Source: Rhizobium tropici CIAT 899
GTDB lineage: Bacteria > Pseudomonadota > Alphaproteobacteria > Rhizobiales > Rhizobiaceae
NCBI RefSeq assembly: GCF_000330885.1
Contig: NC_020059.1
Span: 3,381,501 to 3,445,500, forward strand
Reading direction: 5' to 3'
DNA length: 64,000 nucleotides
The notes beneath the pieces are model-generated. The model made no database searches, was not told the origin of the DNA, and saw nothing but the letters and a program-made list of their open reading frames with translations. This document shows, piece by piece, positions 19,036 to 27,630 of the stretch (position 1 is the first letter of the stretch; every line of letters starts with the position of its first letter). The translations under genes and the position numbers were made by a program.

Positions 19036-21897
19036 CTAGCGGACCGCCGATCCGTTGGCCGGCAAGATCTTCAGCCGCCAGGATGTGTTTGGCTTCAGAT
19101 AGGTCGCGGCAATGGCGCGAACATCCTCGGCGGTCACGGCCTCGTAACCGCTGATGCTCCTGCGGATACGGTCCAGGCGCCGGGGATCGGCCTGGGCATC
19201 GCGAAGATTCTGGACCCAATAGCCGTTGGTCTGCTGCGAACGCTTGACCGCTTCGATGATCGGAACCTTGGCCCGTGTCAGCTCGTCGGGCGAAACATCT
19301 CCATGACCGAGATCGGCGGCAATCCTGTTTACCAGCTCAAAGAAGTGATCCACCTTGGCGGGCGTGGTTTCGACGTAGAGATAGGCGAAGCCATAGCCAG
19401 GGATCGATCTCGATAGATCGACTTCGCCCTGAGGGCTGTAGGTGGCGCCCTCGGCGATGCGGAACTGGTCGACCACGCGGTTCTGAAGAATCGCCCCGGC
19501 AACATTGGCAGCCGCCGCCCGCGGCAGATCCGAAAGGAAATCGCCGATCGGCATGGCGACGGCAGCACCGGCGCTGTCGGCGCGCCCGTCATGGAGCCGA
19601 ACGACCGGATCGGCCGTCGGTGCCGGAAAATGCACGCCGGAACCGTCGCCCTGTTTCTCTCCGTCGCCGCGAACCGGCAAGGCGCCGAAAGTCTGCGCCG
19701 TCAAGCGAATGGCCTCATCGACCCCGACGTCGCCGGCGATGATGACCTCGACCGAACCCTTCGAAAGAGCGGGCCGCAGAAGGCCCTCGAAATCGTCCGG
19801 CTTCGCATCGAGCAATTGCGTCCGGTCCGGGAATGCCCAGCGCGGATCGCCGGAATGCAGGAGCCCGGAAAGATCGCGCCCGACCACGCTGCCCGGCGTC
19901 GCCTGAAGCTGGGGAAGCATGTTCAGATAGGCCTGCTGGACCCGCTTGAAGACATCCGGACGATAGGCCGGATCGGAGGCATAGGCGGTCAGCAGCTGCA
20001 ATTGGGTCTGCAGGTCGCGCGGCTGCGTCGTACCCTCGAATTTGAAGGCGGCATCCTGAATGGCGAAATCGATGCTGACAACCTTCGCGGCAAAAGCCTT
20101 CTGGATATCGTCATAGCTGATGGCTTTCAGGCCCGATAGCGGCATCGCCGGCGCCGCCCAGAGGGGCAGTGGGCGGTCATTCGGCAGTCCCAGCCGGCCA
20201 TGGCCGACCTCGGCGTGCACTAAAACCTCATCCGCACGATACTTCGTCGGCTTGACGGTCAGGCGAACGCCATTGGCGAAACGCACCATGGTCACGCCGA
20301 GATCATCGACCGTACGGCGTTCGACGACATCGCCGGGCTTGCCGAAATCGGTGTAGGGCCATGCGACCGAAGCCGTCTGTTCCGGCGCCTTCACCGCCAC
20401 GGCACGCGAGTCGGAATAAACCTTCTCGACACCGGCATCGCCGCCCTCTGGCATTTGCGGGATCTGCAGCACCAGCTGCGGTCCATTGCCGGCAAAGACA
20501 TGCTGAAGAGCCTTGTTAACCTCTTCCGCATGCAGGCCCTTCATCGCGGCATCAAACAGCGCCAGATCGTCCGCGGGCGAGGTGAAAACCATATTCTCGC
20601 CGACGCTCCAGCTGAGCGCGCCGGCAATATCCGGACTGGTGCGCGTCGCAGCTCCGCTCGCAGCAGCCTGCAGGGTGGAGCGATATTCGACAATTTCCCG
20701 CTCGATCTCGCTTTGATCGGCACCGAACTGCGCGATGCGGCGCTGCTCCTGATCGATAGCCGCCAAGGCCGCCTGCCACTTCGCAGGATCGCTATCGGCG
20801 CCCACCATCGCGACATGGGCTGATTTCAGCAGATCCTGCGCACCGGCCTGCGCGCTGACGAAGGGTGGATTGGGCTGCTGCGCCAGAACGGACAGGCGCC
20901 GGTTGAGAACGGCAAGGCCGATATCCTCGACCAGCTGCGCGCGGCGCTTGGCCACCAAATCGGGCGAAGCGTCGTAGGCGCGCGTCCAGGCAAGCTGCAC
21001 GCGGGTCGCCCCACCCGGCACGATGACCGTGCCGACGCGCTCGCCATGGCTTTTGAGAGTGCCGAGGTCAGGGTCGGCGGGTGCAGGTGCGGCGGCGGTC
21101 CAATTGCCGAAGCGCGTACGGATATCGGCTTCGATGGCGGCGGCATCGATATCGCCGACGACGATCAGGCTGGCGCGATCGGGGCGATAAAAGGTGCGGT
21201 AGAAGTCCCGCAACAGATCGACCGGGGCGTTGCTGATGATATCGGTCCTGCCGATCGGCGGGCGCTGCGGCACGCGCTGCCCTGGTAGCAGCTGCGAAAG
21301 CAAACCGGTCCCACCACGATATTGCGGCGTGTCACGCAGCTTCTCTTCCGAAAGGATGACGCCGCGCTCGCGGTCGAAGGCGCCGGCATCGAGCGTCAGC
21401 TCGCTTGCCGTCTCGCGCATCAGCATCAGGCCGGTCGAAACCGTCTCCGGTTTGGCTTCCGGCAGATCCAGCGCATAAACAGTTTCGCCGTAGCTAGTGG
21501 ACGCATTGGTATCCGCGCCGAAAGCCAGGCCAAGACGCTGAAGGGTGCGCACCATCTCGCCTTCCGGCACATGGGTCGAGCCCTTGAAGGCCATGTGCTC
21601 GAGGAAATGCGCCAGACCTTCCTGGTCATCACGCTCCTGCAACGAGCCGGCACCGATACGGAAGCGGATCGCCACCTGCCCGGCCGGGGTCGCATTGTGC
21701 ATGACGGCATAGCGCATTCCGTTCGGCAAGGTCCCGAAGCGTATCCCCTGCTCCACCGGCAGGTCGCTTGCCGCCTGCGGCCAGCTGGCGACAGGCATTT
21801 CCGCATGGGCAGGAGCCGCAACGGTAACGAGGAGCGCGAGCGTTGTCGCAACGAAAAGTTTCAGGGTTAGACGGCCGGCTGGGTTTTGACGTGACAT
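19036..21897 (-). CDS. M16 family zinc metallopeptidase (two-module, exported)
   Basis: This 953-residue protein has a signal peptide (LKLFVATTLALLVTVAAPAHA, cleavage near residue 32) and four M16 subdomains, as in pitrilysin/PqqL-type enzymes. The inverted zinc motif HFLEH is at residues 97-101, with RERGVILSEE supplying the distal Glu about 75 residues on. The C-terminal module lacks a second HxxEH, as expected. It should act in the periplasm on peptides or misfolded fragments. It lies downstream of lpdA but separated by two hairpins, so probably has its own promoter. Confidence 0.92.
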   Translation of the reverse strand: MSRQNPAGRLTLKLFVATTLALLVTVAAPAHAEMPVASWPQAASDLPVEQGIRFGTLPNGMRYAVMHNATPAGQVAIRFRIGAGSLQERDDQEGLAHFLEHMAFKGSTHVPEGEMVRTLQRLGLAFGADTNASTSYGETVYALDLPEAKPETVSTGLMLMRETASELTLDAGAFDRERGVILSEEKLRDTPQYRGGTGLLSQLLPGQRVPQRPPIGRTDIISNAPVDLLRDFYRTFYRPDRASLIVVGDIDAAAIEADIRTRFGNWTAAAPAPADPDLGTLKSHGERVGTVIVPGGATRVQLAWTRAYDASPDLVAKRRAQLVEDIGLAVLNRRLSVLAQQPNPPFVSAQAGAQDLLKSAHVAMVGADSDPAKWQAALAAIDQEQRRIAQFGADQSEIEREIVEYRSTLQAAASGAATRTSPDIAGALSWSVGENMVFTSPADDLALFDAAMKGLHAEEVNKALQHVFAGNGPQLVLQIPQMPEGGDAGVEKVYSDSRAVAVKAPEQTASVAWPYTDFGKPGDVVERRTVDDLGVTMVRFANGVRLTVKPTKYRADEVLVHAEVGHGRLGLPNDRPLPLWAAPAMPLSGLKAISYDDIQKAFAAKVVSIDFAIQDAAFKFEGTTQPRDLQTQLQLLTAYASDPAYRPDVFKRVQQAYLNMLPQLQATPGSVVGRDLSGLLHSGDPRWAFPDRTQLLDAKPDDFEGLLRPALSKGSVEVIIAGDVGVDEAIRLTAQTFGALPVRGDGEKQGDGSGVHFPAPTADPVVRLHDGRADSAGAAVAMPIGDFLSDLPRAAAANVAGAILQNRVVDQFRIAEGATYSPQGEVDLSRSIPGYGFAYLYVETTPAKVDHFFELVNRIAADLGHGDVSPDELTRAKVPIIEAVKRSQQTNGYWVQNLRDAQADPRRLDRIRRSISGYEAVTAEDVRAIAATYLKPNTSWRLKILPANGSAVR

Positions 21898-21926
21898 GCT
21901 TGCTTTGTTGGTGAGAACGATTGGAC

Positions 21927-21997
21927 GATGCGATGCACGGGAGCCCCGTACATCGCATCATCAGGCAAGCATTGCAATCCCGGCGCTTGTCGCGCCG
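21927..21997 (-). terminator. Two hairpins after lpdA
   Basis: On the minus strand just past the lpdA stop come a 6-base stem (21981-21986 with 21992-21997) and a 14-base stem with one mismatch (21927-21941 with 21945-21959, loop AGC). Neither has a T run, so they may be factor-dependent 3' ends or mRNA-stabilising structures. They separate lpdA from the M16 peptidase gene. Confidence 0.5.
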
Positions 21998-22010
21998 CGA
22001 TGGCCCGATC

Positions 22011-23417
22011 TTACATGTGGATTGGCTTGAAGAAGGTTGCGAGTGCGGCTTCCTTGACGGCTTCCGACATCGTGGGATGCGCATGGCAGGTGCGGCCGAG
22101 ATCTTCCGACGAACCGCCGAATTCCATCAGCACGGCGATCTCATGGATCATCTCGCCGGCGCCGAAGCCGACGATATGGCCGCCGAGAACGCGATCCGTT
22201 TCCTTGTCGGCGAGGATCTTGACGAAACCGTCCGTCGCCAGCATGGCGCGGGCGCGGCCGTTGGCCGAGAACGGGAACTTGCCGACTTTGTAGGCGACGC
22301 CTGCGGCCTTCAGCTCTTCCTCGGTCTTGCCGACTGAGGCGACTTCCGGCTGCGTGTAGACGACGCTCGGAATGACGTCGTAGTTTACGTGGCCGGCCTG
22401 GCCGGCGAGGATTTCGGCAAGCGCCACGCCCTCGTCTTCCGCCTTGTGCGCGAGCATCGGACCCTTCACGACGTCGCCGATGGCATAGATGCCGGCGACA
22501 TTGGTCTTGAAGTGACCATCGATCTCGACGCGGCCGCGATTGTCGAGCTTGACGCCGGCTTCTTCGAGGCCGAGGCCTGCCGTGTACGGCTTGCGGCCGG
22601 TGGCAACGAGAACGACATCAGCATCGAGCACGACCTTGTCGCCGCCCTTGACCGGCTCAAAGGTAACCTTCGCGCCATTGCCGGTTTTTTCAACGCCGAC
22701 AACCTTGGCGCCGAGATGGAACTCAAGACCCTGCTTGGCGAGCATGCGCTGGAACTGCTTGGAGACTTCGCCGTCCATGCCGCCGAGGATGGTGTCTAGA
22801 TATTCGACGACGGTAACCTTGGCGCCCAGACGCGACCAGACCGAGCCGAGCTCGAGGCCGATGACGCCGCCGCCGACGACGATCATCTTGCCCGGCACCT
22901 TGTCGAGTGCAATGCCGCCGGTCGAAGAGATGATGACCTTCTCGTCGATCTCGAGCGGCACGCCCGGGATGCCGGCAACGTCCGAACCGGTAGCAATGAC
23001 GATGTTCTTGCCTTCGATCTCGGTGACCTTGCCATCATCGCCCGTAACCGAAACCTTGCCGGCCGAAACGATCTTGCCGGTGCCCTGGAAGGCATCGATC
23101 TTGTTCTTCTTGAAGAGGAAGGCGACGCCGTCGACGTTCGACTTCACGGTCGCATCCTTGTGCGCCAGCATCTTGCCCAGGTTCAGCTTCGGCGCGGCGA
23201 CTTCGACGCCAAGCGCATCCATGCCATGGCCGGCGTGATGGAACACTTCGGAAGCGTGCAGCAACGCCTTGGAGGGGATGCAGCCGACATTGAGGCAGGT
23301 GCCGCCATAGGTCGCGCGCTTTTCGACGACCGCGACCTTCAGGCCGAGCTGCGCTGCCTTGACTGCGCAGACATAGCCGCCGGGGCCGGTTCCGATAATG
23401 ATCACATCGTAGGACAT
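22011..23417 (-). CDS. lpdA: Dihydrolipoyl dehydrogenase (E3)
   Basis: This 468-residue flavoprotein reoxidises dihydrolipoamide on E2 with NAD+. It has the FAD-binding GTGPGGY (9-15), the redox disulfide GGTCLNVGC (Cys41, Cys46), the NAD-binding [11 protein letters not shown], and the C-terminal active site HAHPTMSEA (His445, Glu452). It is the last gene of the mdh-suc run, so it most likely serves the 2-oxoglutarate dehydrogenase complex, possibly shared with other lipoyl complexes. Confidence 0.97.
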   Translation of the reverse strand: MSYDVIIIGTGPGGYVCAVKAAQLGLKVAVVEKRATYGGTCLNVGCIPSKALLHASEVFHHAGHGMDALGVEVAAPKLNLGKMLAHKDATVKSNVDGVAFLFKKNKIDAFQGTGKIVSAGKVSVTGDDGKVTEIEGKNIVIATGSDVAGIPGVPLEIDEKVIISSTGGIALDKVPGKMIVVGGGVIGLELGSVWSRLGAKVTVVEYLDTILGGMDGEVSKQFQRMLAKQGLEFHLGAKVVGVEKTGNGAKVTFEPVKGGDKVVLDADVVLVATGRKPYTAGLGLEEAGVKLDNRGRVEIDGHFKTNVAGIYAIGDVVKGPMLAHKAEDEGVALAEILAGQAGHVNYDVIPSVVYTQPEVASVGKTEEELKAAGVAYKVGKFPFSANGRARAMLATDGFVKILADKETDRVLGGHIVGFGAGEMIHEIAVLMEFGGSSEDLGRTCHAHPTMSEAVKEAALATFFKPIHM

Positions 23418-23445
23418 GTTTTAATTTCCTTGTTTTGTATCTGTT

Positions 23446-24084
23446 TTAGTCGGCCGCCCGCGCCAAGGCGAGGCGGATGCCGAAGCCGACAAGCGCCGCT
23501 CCGGTGATGCGGTTGAACCATCTGCCCGACGCGATGAAGCGATCGCGCACCGGCTTGACGGTGAAGAAGGTGGAGACGCCGGCAAACCAGGCGACAAGCG
23601 CCGCCGCCATACCGATGCCGTAGCTGAACTGGATGAGCGCCGGCGTATCGTGATGAACGAGCGTCGAAAACAGCGACAGGAAGAACAGTACCGGCTTCGG
23701 GTTCAGCGCATTGGTGATGAAGCCCGTCGCCAGGCAGCGCCAGACCGAAACCGGCTTGCGGTCTTCTTCCGTGATCTCGACGTCTTTCACCTGAAAGCCC
23801 GCCTGGCGGAAGGACTTGATGCCGAGATAGACGAGATAGAGAACGCCAGCCCATTTGATCAGGCTGAAAAGCATCAACGACTGCGAGACGATCAGGCCGA
23901 GTCCGAGAATGGTGTAGCTGATGTGGAAGAGCAGCGAGAAGCCCATGCCGAGGCCCGTCATCATGGCGGCGCGGCGGCCATGCACGATGCTCTGGCGCAG
24001 GATCACGGCGAAATCGGCGCCGGGAACGACGATGAAGATCGAGAACACCGCCATCAGGCCGAGAAATTCGAGAATATATTGCAT
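23446..24084 (-). CDS. LysE/RhtB family exporter
   Basis: This 212-residue membrane protein has about six hydrophobic segments. It shows the family opening FSIFIVVPGADFAVILRQSIVHGRRAAMMTGLGMGFSLL and the KWAGVLYLVYLGIKSFRQ block. LysE/RhtB proteins export amino acids or related metabolites. It lies 28 bases before lpdA and 17 after the SDR gene, inside the TCA operon run. The substrate is unknown. Co-expression with the TCA genes would suit export of an amino acid made from a TCA intermediate, but this is speculation. Confidence 0.88.
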   Translation of the reverse strand: MQYILEFLGLMAVFSIFIVVPGADFAVILRQSIVHGRRAAMMTGLGMGFSLLFHISYTILGLGLIVSQSLMLFSLIKWAGVLYLVYLGIKSFRQAGFQVKDVEITEEDRKPVSVWRCLATGFITNALNPKPVLFFLSLFSTLVHHDTPALIQFSYGIGMAAALVAWFAGVSTFFTVKPVRDRFIASGRWFNRITGAALVGFGIRLALARAAD

Positions 24085-24101
24085 CTATCGACCCTTTCCG
24101 A

Positions 24102-24857
24102 TCAGCGACCGCCGCTGACATTGAGAATGGAGCCCGTTATATAGGATGCGTGCGGGCTCAGAAGATAGAGGACGGCATCCGCTACTTCGTCCGCCGTACC
24201 GGGCCGCTGCATTGGAATAAGGGGGCTCATGTCGCGCGCCCGGTCGGGCAGTCCTCCGGACGCATGAATATCGGTATCGATGATGCCTGGGCGCACCGCA
24301 TTCACGCGGATGCCCTCGGTCGCGACTTCGCGCGCCAAACCGAGCGTGAAGGTATCGATCGCGGCCTTGGATGCGGCATAGTCGACATATTGACCGGCGG
24401 AGCCGAGGATAGCAGCCATGGATGATACATTGACGATCACACCGCCTTTGCCGCCATGCCGGGTCGACATGCGAAGCACGGCCTGACCGGCGCAAAGGAT
24501 CGAACCGGTCACATTGATCCGGAACATACGATCGAGCCGCTCCGATGTCATTTCATCGATACGATGCACGCTATCGACGATGCCGGCATTGTTGACGAGC
24601 CCGTCGATGCGGCCGAAATGCGCATCGACCTTGGCAAAGATGGATTTGATATCCTCGGGCTTGCCGACATCGCCGGCGATCGCGATCGCCTCGCCGCCGG
24701 CGTCGACGATTGTTCCGACCACGGCCTCGGCCGCATCCTTGTTGGACGCGTAGTTGACCGCTACGGCCCAACCATGCTGGGCTGCGGCAAGGCAGACTGC
24801 AGCACCGATGCCGCGGCTGCCGCCGGTCACGAGAAGAAGAGGTGCATCGTCGTTCAT
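24102..24857 (-). CDS. SDR family NAD(P)-dependent oxidoreductase
   Basis: I start it at ATG 24857 (MNDDAPLLLVTGGSRGIG), which overlaps the upstream stop by four bases (ATGA), giving 251 residues. It has the classical SDR glycine motif TGGSRGIG, NNAGIV, a catalytic Ser near VNVSSMAAI, and YAASK with the catalytic Tyr and Lys. The C-terminus YITGSILNVSGGR is typical. The substrate is unknown. It is embedded in the mdh-suc-lpdA run. Confidence 0.9.
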   Translation of the reverse strand: MNDDAPLLLVTGGSRGIGAAVCLAAAQHGWAVAVNYASNKDAAEAVVGTIVDAGGEAIAIAGDVGKPEDIKSIFAKVDAHFGRIDGLVNNAGIVDSVHRIDEMTSERLDRMFRINVTGSILCAGQAVLRMSTRHGGKGGVIVNVSSMAAILGSAGQYVDYAASKAAIDTFTLGLAREVATEGIRVNAVRPGIIDTDIHASGGLPDRARDMSPLIPMQRPGTADEVADAVLYLLSPHASYITGSILNVSGGR

Positions 24858-25381
24858 TGATTGCATCCTTTAAGACTAAGGACATCCCAGGGCGCGACGG
24901 TCGCCTTGCCCTTACCCCAGAGGGACGACTTCTGGATCGAAGGACCGAGCGCCGGGAGAAAAAGCCGGTCCGCCGCACTCTCGCCTTCCCCCGGCAATGC
25001 ACGGATATGGCCCTTCAGATCCGAGGCGTAGACCATGCCCTGCCAGACGGTGCAGGCTCTGAGATCCGCCCCCGTCACATCCCCTTCGGGGCACTCGAAC
25101 ATGATCCGCCCATCGGCGCGCAATTGATCATCGCTGCGCATGACGACGCCCTCGGCCACAATATTGGTATTGCGTACCGCGAGCTTGAACCTGTTGCTGA
25201 CGGATGATTCTGATTCCATGGGCTCGAAGCGCAGCTCATAGGCATTGTCCATATCGACATAGACAGCCTTTTCCTGCACGCACTCCTCCGCCTGCGCGGT
25301 GACGGGAGCGACCGCCCAAGCCAAGGTTACCAAGGGCATCGAAGCCAGTTTCGTCATCATGGTCCGAGCCGGCATCGTCAT
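24854..25381 (-). CDS. Uncharacterised secreted protein
   Basis: The 175-residue product has a signal peptide ending near VTAQAEE. The mature part has a few Cys (EECVQEK, FECPEG, RACTVW, LKGCNQ) that could form disulfides. I do not recognise a family. The visible pattern is a small beta-rich periplasmic domain. It overlaps the DUF4241 gene upstream and the SDR gene downstream by four bases each, so translation is coupled. The DUF4241 pairing suggests a shared periplasmic role. Confidence 0.7.
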   Translation of the reverse strand: MTMPARTMMTKLASMPLVTLAWAVAPVTAQAEECVQEKAVYVDMDNAYELRFEPMESESSVSNRFKLAVRNTNIVAEGVVMRSDDQLRADGRIMFECPEGDVTGADLRACTVWQGMVYASDLKGHIRALPGEGESAADRLFLPALGPSIQKSSLWGKGKATVAPWDVLSLKGCNQ

Positions 25382-26127
25382 TGCCCTCCCGGCTCGCGCC
25401 GGCCATCCGCATTTTCCATGACACCGAAATCGGTGAACAGAACCAGCGGCTTGCCGGCGGCATCAAGTCCCCAGAACACCGGATAGAAGCCATCGCCCCA
25501 GCCGCTCGAGAAAACGGCCATATTGCCGCGCTTGCCCGAGATCGGTCGGTGCATGGCGTAATCGTCATTATTTGGCTGCAGCTCGGACGCCAGAACGTCG
25601 TCGTAATAATTGATATCCGACGTCGCCTTCTCCGCCTGAACCTGCTTTTCACGCTCCTGGATCAGCGCATAGGTCTCGGCATCCATGTAGCAGCCAAGAC
25701 CGGCATCGACCGGATAACCGAAAAACTCATCGCTCTTCAGGGAATTGATATCCTGGCCCGATATTACGGCCAGCTCCCAGCGAACCGGCTTACCCACGGC
25801 AAAGCGCATGCTCGCCGCGGCGATGCGGCCAAAAGCTTGATACAGTGCGACGGGATAATCGCCGGGAGAAACGGTACGGGTAAATGGTGCGCGGTCAGGC
25901 CCGACGAGCGGGTCGCTGGCAACGATGCGCCCGGAGGTCAGCTCGACCTTGCCGATATGAACGGCTTTGATCGAACGGGCGGCGAGATCGGCGTCGCCAA
26001 GCGACGCCAGATCGAGATTGCTGCTGAGTTTGGAAATGTCGAGCTCGCCCGCGCTGGCGGCCGATGGCACCCATGCGGCGACGGCGCACAACAATCCGCG
26101 CAGCGTCCGCATGGGCCATGTCGACAT
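25378..26127 (-). CDS. DUF4241 domain protein, exported
   Basis: This 249-residue protein has a signal peptide (LRGLLCAVAAWVPSAASAGE). The C-terminal half carries the DUF4241 pattern: GYPVDAGLGCYMD, MAVFSSGWGDGFYPVFWGLDAAGKPLVLFTDFGVME. DUF4241 is of unknown function. In some other bacteria it occurs near toxin-immunity loci, but nothing here supports that. It starts 15 bases after sucB and overlaps the next gene by four bases, so it belongs to the TCA operon. Confidence 0.8.
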   Translation of the reverse strand: MSTWPMRTLRGLLCAVAAWVPSAASAGELDISKLSSNLDLASLGDADLAARSIKAVHIGKVELTSGRIVASDPLVGPDRAPFTRTVSPGDYPVALYQAFGRIAAASMRFAVGKPVRWELAVISGQDINSLKSDEFFGYPVDAGLGCYMDAETYALIQEREKQVQAEKATSDINYYDDVLASELQPNNDDYAMHRPISGKRGNMAVFSSGWGDGFYPVFWGLDAAGKPLVLFTDFGVMENADGRREPGGQ

Positions 26128-26142
26128 GATCCAACGCTCCCC

Positions 26143-27384
26143 TTAGAGATCGAGAACGAGACGTTCCGGATCTTCCAGGCTTTCCTTGACGCGGACGAGG
26201 AAGGTCACGGCTTCCTTGCCGTCGACGATACGGTGATCGTAGGAAAGCGCCAGATACATCATCGGTCGGATGACGACCTGACCGCCGATGGCAACCGGGC
26301 GTTCCTGGATCTTGTGCATGCCGAGAATGCCCGACTGCGGCGCATTCAGGATCGGCGAGGACATCAGCGAACCGTAGACGCCGCCATTGGTGATGGTGAA
26401 GGTGCCGCCCTGCATGTCGGCCATCGCCAGTGTGCCGTCGCGAGCAGCCTTCGCCAGGCGGCCAAGTTCCTTCTCGACTTCGGCGATCGACATCTGATCT
26501 GCATCGCGGATCACGGGAACGACAAGACCCTTGTCGGTGCCGACAGCCATGCCGACGTGGCAGTAGTTCTTGTAGATGATGTCGGTGCCGTCGATCTCGG
26601 CGTTGACAGCAGGCAGTTCCTTCAGCGCGTGGGTGACGGCTTTGGTGAAGAAGCCCATGAAGCCGAGCTTCACGCCATGCTTCTTCTCGAAGACGTCCTT
26701 GTACTTGTTGCGCAGGTCCATGACGGCCTTCATGTCCACCTCGTTATAGGTGGTGAGCATGGCGGCGGTGTTCTGCGCATCCTTGAGGCGCTTGGCGATC
26801 GTCTGGCGCAGGCGGGTCATCTTGACGCGCTCTTCGCGGCTGACGTCCTCGACGGCGGTCGGAGCGCGAGCGGCAACGGGTGTTGCCGGTGCAGCGGCGG
26901 GAGCCGAAGCAGCCTTGGCGACGGCAGCAATGACATCACCCTTCAGGACCTGGCCGCGCTTGCCGCTGCCTTCGACCTGATCGGCAGAGAGATTGTTTTC
27001 GGCAAGGAGCTTACCGGCAGCCGGTGCCGGCGGCATGGAGGAAGCCGGAGCGGAAGCGGCGGGAGCGGCAACCGGTGCAGCAGCGGCAGGAGCCGGAGCA
27101 GCGGCGGCGGGTGCAGCAGCCTGTGCCGGAGCGGCTGCAGCGCCGTTGCCGGCGGAGATCTGGCCGAGCAGCGCGCCGAGACCTACGGTTTCGCCGGCCT
27201 GGGCAACGATTTCGGAAAGCGTACCGGCGGAGGGCGCCGGAACTTCGATCGTCACCTTGTCGGTTTCGAGTTCGAGAAGCGGCTCATCGGCCTTGATGGC
27301 ATCGCCGACCTTCTTGAACCAGGTACCGACGGTCGCCTCGCTGACGGATTCGCCGAGGGTAGGAACGCGGATTTCAGTGGCCAT
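26143..27384 (-). CDS. sucB: Dihydrolipoyllysine succinyltransferase, E2 of 2-oxoglutarate dehydrogenase
   Basis: This 413-residue protein has one lipoyl domain with Lys43 in [14 protein letters not shown], an Ala/Pro-rich linker (about 80-115), an E3-binding domain ([31 protein letters not shown]) and the catalytic domain ending with [11 protein letters not shown] (His384, Asp388). It transfers the succinyl group to CoA. It follows sucA after an unusually long 246-base gap that holds no recognisable gene or strong signal. Confidence 0.98.
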   Translation of the reverse strand: MATEIRVPTLGESVSEATVGTWFKKVGDAIKADEPLLELETDKVTIEVPAPSAGTLSEIVAQAGETVGLGALLGQISAGNGAAAAPAQAAAPAAAAPAPAAAAPVAAPAASAPASSMPPAPAAGKLLAENNLSADQVEGSGKRGQVLKGDVIAAVAKAASAPAAAPATPVAARAPTAVEDVSREERVKMTRLRQTIAKRLKDAQNTAAMLTTYNEVDMKAVMDLRNKYKDVFEKKHGVKLGFMGFFTKAVTHALKELPAVNAEIDGTDIIYKNYCHVGMAVGTDKGLVVPVIRDADQMSIAEVEKELGRLAKAARDGTLAMADMQGGTFTITNGGVYGSLMSSPILNAPQSGILGMHKIQERPVAIGGQVVIRPMMYLALSYDHRIVDGKEAVTFLVRVKESLEDPERLVLDL

Positions 27385-27630
27385 TGTTCAAATCCTGATT
27401 TTTCGTCTTTATGAGTTGGATGGAATTCCGGCGACAGACGGCCGGGGGACGGGTGATACGCCGCGGCGCAAGAGCCCGAGCGACCGTTGCGGTCGACCGG
27501 GCATTTGCCTGATTGCGGCGATAGGCGGCATGTTGCTGCATGGCTGCCATCTTCTCCCCCGTCACATCATGCGGAAGGCTGGGGCGCGACGCCGCGACTT
27601 TCAAACGAAAACGCGTCACCGCGCAACCCC

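Noticed and set aside
24854..26127. DUF4241 plus a small secreted protein as a toxin-immunity pair.
   Set aside because: Both have signal peptides, lack toxin motifs, and lie within a metabolic operon.
27385..27630. Hidden small gene or riboswitch between sucA and sucB.
   Set aside because: No start with ribosome site and coding pattern on the sense strand, and no conserved riboswitch core recognised.
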